A DNA stretch of 64,000 bases. Source: CAVSJJ01 sp963728395 (lineage in GTDB: Bacteria > Actinomycetota > Actinomycetes > Actinomycetales > Dermatophilaceae). Position 1 is the stretch's first letter, and every line of letters begins with the position of its first letter. The notes below the pieces were generated by a model. That model had not been told where the DNA came from. It saw only the letters and a list, made by a program, of their open reading frames with translations, and did not search any database. The DNA is taken from NCBI GenBank assembly GCA_963728395.1, contig CAVSJJ010000009.1, forward strand, positions 186,001 to 250,000. Direction: 5' to 3'. The translations under genes and the position numbers were made by a program. Below, one piece after another: positions 57,996 through 64,000 of the stretch.

Positions 57996-59435
57996 ATGAC
58001 CGACGTCGTTCACGGCTCCCGCGTCCACGCCTTCGCCGACGACGCCCTGGGAGCCGGCGACGCCACCGAGGTCGCCGCCCGGATCGCCTCCGGCGAGGTG
58101 AGCCCCCTCGAGGTGGTCGAGGCGGCGATCGCCCGGATGGAGGTGGTCAACCCGGTCCTGAACGCCCTGGCCCACTCCGATGTCGACCGCGCCCGGGCCC
58201 GGGCCGCGGCGCTGCACCGTCCGCGCGGGGCCTTCGGCGGCGTGCCGGCCGTGACGAAGGACAACATCCACGTCGCCGGCATGCCGATGACGATGGGCTC
58301 GCGGGCCCTGCCGACCGCCCCGGTCCCGGTGGACGGCGGCTTCACCCGGCAGTTCCTCGACACCGGGGTCATCCCCATCGGCTCGACGACGATGCCGGAG
58401 TTCGGCTGGACGGCGACGACCGAGCGGGTCGGCGCCGACGTCACCCGCAACCCGTGGGACACCGAGTACTCCTCGGGCGGCTCGTCCGGTGGGTCGGCCG
58501 CGTTCGTCGCCGCCGGCGTCGTCCCGATCGCCCACGGCAACGACGGCGGCGGCTCGATCCGGATCCCCGCCGCCGCCTGCGGTCTCGTCGGGCTCAAGCC
58601 CTCGCGCGGTCGGCTCCAGCCGGACGACAGCGCGCGCTCGATGCCGGTCCGGGTCGTCACCGACGGCGTCCTGGCCCGGTCGGTCCGCGACGTCGCGCGC
58701 TTCTTCGAGGCAGCCGAGCTGACCTACCGCAACCCACGGCTGCTGCCGGTCGCCGCGGTCGACGGGCCGCCGGCGCGGCGGTTGCGGGTCGGCCTCGCGG
58801 TCGACTCCCCGGCCGCCCCGCCCTCCGACGACGACACCCGCGAGGCCGTCCTCGCGACGGGCCGGCTGCTGGAGAGCCTCGGGCACGACGTCGTCGCCTA
58901 CACTCCCCGCACGCTGCGCTCGTTCAAGTCCGACTTCGAGGACTACTGGGCGATGCTCGCCTTCGGCATCGCGACCGAGGGCAAGCGGCTGTTCGGCGAC
59001 GGCTTCGACAAGGAACGCCTCGACCCGCTCACCATCGGCCTGGCCCACCGGTTCCGCAGGCGGGCGGCCAAGGCGCCGCTCGTCATCGCCCGGCTCGCGG
59101 CGGCCGGCGCGCTCTACGAGCGGATGTTCGGCGACGTCGACGTCGTGCTCACCCCCGTCCTCACGCACACCACCCCGCAGATCGGCCACCTCGGCGCCGA
59201 CCTCACCTTCGACGTGCACTTCGGCCGGCTCGTCGACTACGCCGGGTTCACCCCCCTGCACAATGCGGCCGGTGCGCCGTCGCTGTCCCTGCCGCTGGGC
59301 GAGACGGCAGAGGGGCTGCCGCTCGGGGTCCTCTTCTCCGCGCGCCGCGGCGAGGAGCGACGGCTCCTCGAACTGGCCTTCGAGCTGGAGGAGGCGCGGC
59401 CGTTCCGCCGGATCGCCGATACCGTTCCCTCGTGA
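57996..59435 (+). CDS. Amidase-signature family hydrolase
   Basis: Enzyme of 479 residues with the Ser-cisSer-Lys triad: Lys in VPAVTKDNIHVAG, cisSer and Ser in SSGGSSGGSAAFVAAG and DGGGSIRIPAACGLVGLK. Hydrolyses amide bonds; the substrate is unknown. A run of G before ATG 57996 may serve as ribosome site. The next gene starts inside its last codon (GTGA overlap), so the two are made together. Confidence 0.92.
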   Translation: MTDVVHGSRVHAFADDALGAGDATEVAARIASGEVSPLEVVEAAIARMEVVNPVLNALAHSDVDRARARAAALHRPRGAFGGVPAVTKDNIHVAGMPMTMGSRALPTAPVPVDGGFTRQFLDTGVIPIGSTTMPEFGWTATTERVGADVTRNPWDTEYSSGGSSGGSAAFVAAGVVPIAHGNDGGGSIRIPAAACGLVGLKPSRGRLQPDDSARSMPVRVVTDGVLARSVRDVARFFEAAELTYRNPRLLPVAAVDGPPARRLRVGLAVDSPAAPPSDDDTREAVLATGRLLESLGHDVVAYTPRTLRSFKSDFEDYWAMLAFGIATEGKRLFGDGFDKERLDPLTIGLAHRFRRRAAKAPLVIARLAAAGALYERMFGDVDVVLTPVLTHTTPQIGHLGADLTFDVHFGRLVDYAGFTPLHNAAGAPSLSLPLGETAEGLPLGVLFSARRGEERRLLELAFELEEARPFRRIADTVPS

Positions 59436-60025
59436 GTACGTCGATCGAGCGCTTCTCCTTCGCCCAGGCCGCCGGCTGGGTGACGTGGTTGCCCCATGCC
59501 GGACCTGAGCAGGCCGACGCCGTCGCCGCGCTCGCGGCCGAGGACCCGGCGGGCCAGGAGCGCATCGCGAACGCCGTGCGCGAGGAGGATGCCAGCATCG
59601 CCCGCCTCGGCTCGCTCAGCATCGCCGGGCTGTGGGTGCCCGACCGGGCCTCGGCCACGCCGCGCGCCTTCATGTATGCCGGCCCGGTGCGGGACGCCTT
59701 CGCCTCACCAGCGGCCTACGTCGCCGACCTGTCCGTCCAGAAGCGGCCGCACGGCCTGCGCAGCCTCGCCCGGTCCGTCGAGGAGACGACCGTCGCGGTG
59801 GGCCCGGCCGTCGTCACGGTCGAGGTCTACTCGGAGTCCTTCTTCGGCAAGGCGATCAGCTCGATCACCTGGCGGGTGTTCCCCGCCGGCTACCGCGACT
59901 GCGTGGAGATCGTCGGCCGCACCGGCGACCGGCACGACTTCGAGGCGTTGGCCGCCGAGCTGCGCACCCTCGCCGAGGAACTCGTCCTCGAGCCCGGCCC
60001 GGGCCACGGCCCGGGCCCGGCCTGA
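59432..60025 (+). CDS. Uncharacterised protein coupled to the amidase
   Basis: Protein of 197 residues that I do not recognise. No signal peptide, membrane segment or cofactor motif. The middle (RAFMYAGPVRDAFASPAAYV, ADLSVQKRPHGLRSLARSVE) and a beta-rich part (VGPAVVTVEVYSESFFGKAI, SSITWRVFPAGYRDCVEIVG) suggest a compact alpha/beta fold; the end is a Gly/Pro repeat (GPGHGPGPA). The GTGA overlap with the amidase stop implies joint expression. Confidence 0.7.
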   Translation: MSTSIERFSFAQAAGWVTWLPHAGPEQADAVAALAAEDPAGQERIANAVREEDASIARLGSLSIAGLWVPDRASATPRAFMYAGPVRDAFASPAAYVADLSVQKRPHGLRSLARSVEETTVAVGPAVVTVEVYSESFFGKAISSITWRVFPAGYRDCVEIVGRTGDRHDFEALAAELRTLAEELVLEPGPGHGPGPA

Positions 60026-60144
60026 GGGGACGCCGCTTCGGTCGACCCGGACTGGGTAGGACAGGACACGACCCGTCACCGTCGAGGTTCTCGGCATCCC
60101 TCGACGAGAACTCATCCGTTCTATCGCTGTCGGTGGAGTCGGGT

Positions 60145-60180
60145 TAGGTTGGATGAGCCCGGACCCACGGCTAGGGGACC
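60145..60180 (+). promoter_or_regulatory. -10 TAGGTT and ribosome site of the opuC operon
   Basis: TAGGTT at 60145-60150 would start transcription near 60157. AGGGGA at 60173-60178 is a suitable ribosome site for ATG 60185. A near-perfect hairpin (GAGGTTCTCG / CGAGAACTC, about 60082-60110) upstream may end the preceding transcript. Confidence 0.45.
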
Positions 60181-60184
60181 CTCG

Positions 60185-61288
60185 ATGATCCGTTTCCACG
60201 GCGTGACGAAGACGTTCGCGGACGGCACCACCGCCGTCGACGACCTCACGCTCACGGCGCCGACGGGGGAGATCACCGTCCTGGTCGGCCCGTCCGGCTG
60301 CGGCAAGACGACGTCGCTGCGGATGGTCAACCGGATGATCGAGCCGACCGAGGGGACGATCAGCCTCGACGACCGCGACACCGCCTCGCTCAAGCCCGCC
60401 GAGCTGCGGCGCGGCATGGGTTACGTCATCCAGCACGCCGGACTCTTCCCCCACCGGACGGTCCTCGACAACGTCGGGACCGTCCCGCGGCTGCTCGGCT
60501 GGAAGAAGGAGCGGATCCGCAGCCGGGGGATGGAGCTGCTCGAGACCGTCGGCCTCTCCGTGGAGCTGGCGGACCGCTACCCCAGCCAGCTCTCCGGCGG
60601 CCAGCAGCAGCGGGTCGGCGTCGCCCGGGCGCTCGCGGCCGACCCGCCCGTCATGCTCATGGACGAGCCGTTCAGCGCCGTCGACCCCGTCGTTCGTGAG
60701 CAGCTGCAGGACGAGTTCCTCCGGCTCCAGGACGAGCTCGGCAAGACGATCGTCTTCGTCACCCATGACATCGACGAGGCCATCAAGCTCGGCGACCAGG
60801 TCGCCGTGTTCCGGGTCGGCGGCCACCTCGCCCAGGTGGCCGACCCGGCGTACCTGCTCGCCCATCCCGCCGACGACTTCGTCGCCGACTTCGTCGGGAA
60901 GGACCGGGGCTACCGCTCCCTGCAGTTCCAGGCCGCGCCCCGGCTCACCCTCCACCAGGAGCGGACCGCGCTGATCGGGCAGCGCCCCGAGCCGGGCGGC
61001 GACGGCTGGGTCCTCGTCCTCGACGAGAGCGACGCACCGCTCGGCTGGGTCGACACCGCGAGCGTCGAGGGCGAGATCGGTCGCGACGACCTTCATCGCG
61101 GCGGCACCGTCGCGTCGTCCACCGGGTCGCTGCGCGCCGCGCTCGACGCCGCGCTGTCGAGCCCGAGCCGGCGGGGGGTCATCGTCGACGAATCCGGCGC
61201 GTTCTCGGGCACCGTGCTGGCCCACGAGGTGCTGACGATCATCGAGGACACCGACCGGCCCCCGCTCGACGAGGACGAGGCGCCGTGA
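60185..61288 (+). CDS. opuCA: Glycine betaine/choline-type ABC transporter ATPase
   Basis: ATPase of 367 residues: Walker A GPSGCGKTTSLRMVNRM, signature LSGGQQQRVGVARALA, Walker B VMLMDEPFSAVDP, and a C-terminal regulatory region (about 245-367) like a CBS pair. MVNRMIEPTEG after Walker A is typical of the ProV/OpuCA quaternary-amine group. First gene of an ATPase-permease-permease-binding protein operon that would import compatible solutes under osmotic stress. The permease gene overlaps its stop (GTGA). Confidence 0.92.
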   Translation: MIRFHGVTKTFADGTTAVDDLTLTAPTGEITVLVGPSGCGKTTSLRMVNRMIEPTEGTISLDDRDTASLKPAELRRGMGYVIQHAGLFPHRTVLDNVGTVPRLLGWKKERIRSRGMELLETVGLSVELADRYPSQLSGGQQQRVGVARALAADPPVMLMDEPFSAVDPVVREQLQDEFLRLQDELGKTIVFVTHDIDEAIKLGDQVAVFRVGGHLAQVADPAYLLAHPADDFVADFVGKDRGYRSLQFQAAPRLTLHQERTALIGQRPEPGGDGWVLVLDESDAPLGWVDTASVEGEIGRDDLHRGGTVASSTGSLRAALDAALSSPSRRGVIVDESGAFSGTVLAHEVLTIIEDTDRPPLDEDEAP

Positions 61289-61935
61289 GCTGGCTGGCGA
61301 CCCACTGGCACGACGTCCTCGTCCTCACCGGACGACACATCCTGCTGGCGGGGATCCCGCTCGTCATCGGCCTGCTCCTCGCGCTGCCGCTCGGCTGGGC
61401 GGCCAACCGGTGGCGCACGGCCTACCCCGTCGTCATCACGACGACGGGCCTGCTCTACACGATCCCGAGCCTCGCGCTGTTCATCATCGTCCCGCTCGTG
61501 CTGCGCACCCAGATCCTCGACCCGGTCAACGTCGTCATCACGATGAGCGTCTACACCGTGGCCCTCCTGGCCCGGACGGTCGCCGACGGCCTCTCCTCGG
61601 TCCCGACGGACGTGCGCCAGTCGGCGACGGCGATGGGCTTCCGCGGCCTGCGCCGCTTCGTCTCCGTCGAGCTGCCGCTCGCAATCCCGGTCGTGACGGC
61701 GGGGCTGCGGGTCGCCGCGGTGAGCAACGTCAGCATCGTCAGCGTCGCCTCCCTCGTCGGGGTGTCCCAGCTGGGGGACCTGCTCTACGACGGCTACCAG
61801 CGCTACATCCAGGGCGAGCTGCTGACCGGCATCGTCGCGACGATGCTGCTCGCCCTCCTCTTCGATCTCGTCATCGTCCTCACGAGTCGAGCGCTCACGC
61901 CGTGGCTGCGCGCCCGGGTGGGGGCCGCCACATGA
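61285..61935 (+). CDS. opuCB: Compatible-solute ABC transporter permease 1
   Basis: Membrane protein of 216 residues with five to six membrane segments and the binding-protein-dependent permease loop (VRQSATAMGFRGLRRFVSVE, LPLAIPVVTAGLRVAAVSNV, SIVSVASLVGVSQLGDLLYD). Pairs with the second permease to form the channel. GTG 61285 overlaps the ATPase stop; its own stop overlaps the next gene (ATGA). Confidence 0.92.
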   Translation: MSWLATHWHDVLVLTGRHILLAGIPLVIGLLLALPLGWAANRWRTAYPVVITTTGLLYTIPSLALFIIVPLVLRTQILDPVNVVITMSVYTVALLARTVADGLSSVPTDVRQSATAMGFRGLRRFVSVELPLAIPVVTAGLRVAAVSNVSIVSVASLVGVSQLGDLLYDGYQRYIQGELLTGIVATMLLALLFDLVIVLTSRALTPWLRARVGAAT

Positions 61936-62690
61936 TCGGCACCATCTGGCAGTGGCTCGTCTCGCCGGAGAACTGGCAGGGCCAGAACGGCATCGCCGTG
62001 CGGCTGTACCAGCACGTCTGGTACAGCCTCGCCATCGTCCTCATCGCGGCGCTCGTCGCCATCCCGATCGGCATCCTCGTCGGGCACTCCGGCAGGGGGC
62101 GCTGGCTCGTCACCGCCGCCAACGCCGCCCGGGCCGTGCCGACCCTCGGCCTGCTCTTCGCCTTCTCGATGTGGATCGGCCCGCACATCCACAACGACCT
62201 CGCGTTCTTCCTCCCGGCCGCCGCGGCACTCGTCCTCCTCGCGATCCCGCCCATCCTCTCCGGCACCTACTCGGGGATCGAGGCGGTCGACCCGCAGGCC
62301 CGGGACGCCGCCCTCGGGGTCGGGATGACCGGCGGCGAGCTGCTCCGTCAGGTCGAGCTGCCGTGCGCGCTCCCGTTGCTGCTGTCCGGCATCCGCTCGG
62401 CGGTGCTCCAGGTCATCGCGACGGCGACGCTCGCGGCATATGTCGGGATCGGGGGCCTCGGCCGGTTCATCCAGGACGGCATCGCCAGAGGCGAGTTCGA
62501 CCAGACCGGTGGGGGCGCCCTCCTTGTCGCCCTCCTCGCCCTGCTCGCCGAGGCGCTGCTCAGCACCGTCCAGCGGTATGCCGTCTCGCCCGGGCTGACC
62601 GGCCGGGCCGCCGGGCGGTCGGACCGACCCGAGCCGGAGGCAGGGAAGGACCCCGCGAGCGACGACGTTGACCTCGCCACGCGTGTCTGA
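61932..62690 (+). CDS. opuCD: Compatible-solute ABC transporter permease 2
   Basis: Membrane protein of 252 residues, related to the first permease: ARAVPTLGLLFAFSMWIGPH, ALVLLAIPPILSGTYSGIEA, the EAA-type loop VDPQARDAALGVGMTGGELL, and IATATLAAYVGIGGLGRFIQ. The C-terminal tail after about residue 225 is hydrophilic and Pro/Asp-rich. Third gene in the operon. Confidence 0.92.
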   Translation: MIGTIWQWLVSPENWQGQNGIAVRLYQHVWYSLAIVLIAALVAIPIGILVGHSGRGRWLVTAANAARAVPTLGLLFAFSMWIGPHIHNDLAFFLPAAAALVLLAIPPILSGTYSGIEAVDPQARDAALGVGMTGGELLRQVELPCALPLLLSGIRSAVLQVIATATLAAYVGIGGLGRFIQDGIARGEFDQTGGGALLVALLALLAEALLSTVQRYAVSPGLTGRAAGRSDRPEPEAGKDPASDDVDLATRV

Positions 62691-62717
62691 CATCCGCACC
62701 CGACCGAAGGGAAACCC

Positions 62718-63644
62718 ATGAAGCACCACCTACGCTTGTCCGCCGCCGTCGCCCTGGCGACGGCGGGCATCCTCGGGCTCGCCGCCTGCGGCAGCAGCTC
62801 GGACCCGCTCTCGACCGACAGTTCGTCCTCAGGGACGTCGGCCGCCGGCGGCGGCGACATCGTCGTCGGGTCCGCGAACTTCTCCGAGTCGGTCCTGCTC
62901 GCCGAGATCTATGCCGGGGCGCTGCGGGCCAAGGGCGTCAATGCGACGACGAAGCCGAACATCGGCGCTCGCGAGATCTACCTGCGCGCCATCGAGGACA
63001 ACTCGGTGCAGGTCCTGCCCGAGTACACCGGCGCACTCGCGCTCTACTACGACAAGACGTTCGACAAGACCGACCCGACGGAGGTCTACGACGCGCTCAA
63101 GGGGCTCATCCCGAGCGACCTGGAGGTGCTCGACAAGTCGGCGGCCGAGGACAACGACTCGATCGTCGTCACCCAGCAGACGGCCGACTCGAAGAACCTC
63201 GCCTCCATCGGTGACCTCAAGGGGGTCGCGGGCGACATGACGCTCGCCGCCCCGCCGGAGTTCCAGAGCCGCCCGCAGGGTGTTCCCGGGCTCAAGCGGG
63301 TCTACGGGGTGTCCTTCAAGCGGTTCAAGGCGCTCACCGGCCAGACGCTCGTCCAGGCCCTCAAGAACGGGCAGGTCGACGCGGCCAACATCTTCAGCAC
63401 CGACCCGGCCATCGCGGCGAACAACTTCGTCGTCCTCGAGGACACGAAGAAGCTGTTCGGCTCGCAGAACATCGTCCCGCTCGTCCGCAAGGACGTCGCC
63501 GATCAGGTTTCTGGTGCGCTCAACGCCGTCTCGGCGGCCCTGACCACCGACAAGCTCTCGGCGCTGCTCCAGCAGACCGATGTCGAGAAGAAGGACCCGA
63601 AGGACGTCGCGCAGCAGTTCCTCGTTGACAACAACCTCGGCTGA
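62718..63644 (+). CDS. opuCC: Glycine betaine/choline-binding lipoprotein
   Basis: Exported lipoprotein of 308 residues with signal sequence (LSAAVALATAGILGL) and lipobox GLAACGSS, then a Ser/Thr-rich linker and the OpuAC fold: IVVGSANFSESVLLAEIYAG, IGAREIYLRAIEDNSVQVLP, EYTGALALYYDKTF and a C-terminal NIVPLVRKDV region. It captures the quaternary amine outside the membrane and hands it to the two permeases. GAAGGGAAA precedes ATG 62718. Last gene of the operon. Confidence 0.93.
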   Translation: MKHHLRLSAAVALATAGILGLAACGSSSDPLSTDSSSSGTSAAGGGDIVVGSANFSESVLLAEIYAGALRAKGVNATTKPNIGAREIYLRAIEDNSVQVLPEYTGALALYYDKTFDKTDPTEVYDALKGLIPSDLEVLDKSAAEDNDSIVVTQQTADSKNLASIGDLKGVAGDMTLAAPPEFQSRPQGVPGLKRVYGVSFKRFKALTGQTLVQALKNGQVDAANIFSTDPAIAANNFVVLEDTKKLFGSQNIVPLVRKDVADQVSGALNAVSAALTTDKLSALLQQTDVEKKDPKDVAQQFLVDNNLG

Positions 63645-63682
63645 GCGCGCCGTCCGCCGTGGACGCACGACCCGGGCGCGGT

Positions 63683-63716
63683 GAGGCGCGGGCGGCAACC
63701 ATGCCGCCCGCGCCTC
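63683..63716 (+). terminator. Hairpin terminator of the opuC operon
   Basis: Arms 63683-63697 and 63702-63716 pair perfectly over 15 bp with loop ACCA, 39 bases after the opuCC stop. Confidence 0.88.
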
Positions 63717-63962
63717 GTGTGTCCCTGGCGTCAACCGAGACGGGGACCGACGTGCAGCCGGACATCACCCCTCCGTGACGTCCGACCCCCAGTCCGCGAC
63801 GGCGTCCCACGCCGCGTGTGACCACCTTGTCGGGTCGACGGCCCGGGAGCATCCGTGATTTCACCGATTCGGTCCAGCGGCGCCCCAGCAGCGCCGTCGC
63901 CGGGCGGTCGGGTGCTGCGCCAGGCGGTCGCGTGCTCGGGCCGCGGGCCGCTGTACGCCCGG

Positions 63963-64000
63963 TAGCCTGCGAGACGTGGTGACACCGTGCCTGGGCCGGG
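63963..64000 (+). CDS. Possible leaderless start of the next gene (truncated by window)
   Basis: TAGCCT at 63963-63968 is followed seven bases later by GTG 63976, the same spacing as at dcd and hisC. Only eight codons (VVTPCLGR) are visible, so the product cannot be judged. Confidence 0.3.

Larger units (their letters stand above)
63645..64000. other. 3' intergenic region after opuCC
   Basis: Holds a strong terminator hairpin (63683-63716), then about 245 bases with no supported gene, and at the right edge a -10-like TAGCCT followed by a GTG that may start the next gene. Short frames on both strands lack domains. Confidence 0.6.

Noticed and set aside
63731..63985. 84-codon minus-strand frame at the right edge
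   Set aside because: Arg/Gly/Pro-rich composition, no ribosome site or domain, and it overlaps the probable promoter at 63963.

Overview
The window is GC-rich (roughly 70 percent or more by eye) bacterial DNA. GTG starts, mycothiol- and F420-type enzymes, a BlaI/M56 pair, a bifunctional-type dCTP deaminase and leaderless-looking promoters point to an actinomycete. A member of Micrococcales/Intrasporangiaceae is my inference from gene content, not a match to a named genome. Most of the window reads as ordinary chromosome; the clear accessory parts are a surface-protein end at the left edge, a lectin/pore-forming-toxin-like gene near 4 kb, and a small integrated element at 47.8-54.2 kb.

Layout. 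0-5 kb: the 3' end of a repeat-rich Ig/PKD surface protein, a MASE1 histidine kinase with a convergent NarL-type regulator, and a B-lectin plus aerolysin-like protein. 5-12.4 kb (minus strand): one tight operon cydABDC-blaI-M56 with BlaI-type and Crp-like palindromes ahead of cydA. 12.4-19 kb: an OmpR/HAMP-kinase pair, a LolA/RseB-like exported protein with an ABC-2 exporter, galE and a small membrane protein. 19-28.8 kb: hisC, an acyl-CoA ligase, a three-gene 2-oxoacid dehydrogenase operon with a fourth uncharacterised gene, and a glutaryl-CoA-dehydrogenase-like gene. 28.8-36.8 kb: a TetR-controlled ABC exporter, an MFS protein, a MarR-MFS operon and a mycothiol-dependent-isomerase-type protein. 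36.9-47.7 kb: CopD-CtaG fusion with a nitrilase-family amidohydrolase, an exported S33 peptidase, an FAD oxidase, small membrane proteins, a long acyl-CoA dehydrogenase, YdeI-like and VOC proteins.

47.8-54.2 kb: an integrative element at tRNA-Gly(CCC). The intact tRNA is at the right end next to a tyrosine integrase and excisionase. A 42-bp copy of the tRNA 3' end lies at the left. Between them are VapBC and YefM-YoeB modules, a zinc-ribbon protein and a complete IS21-family insertion with terminal repeats and a 5-bp target duplication. 54.4-64 kb: dcd-cutA-hydrolase, an MFS pump with a DDN-type protein, an amidase with an unknown coupled partner, and an OpuC-type compatible-solute uptake operon closed by a strong hairpin.

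Across the window three features stand apart from the genes: a motif GTATGCC seen about 60 times on the two strands, a set of long perfect inverted repeats between (once within) genes, and a 78-bp double-hairpin element present twice in opposite orientation.
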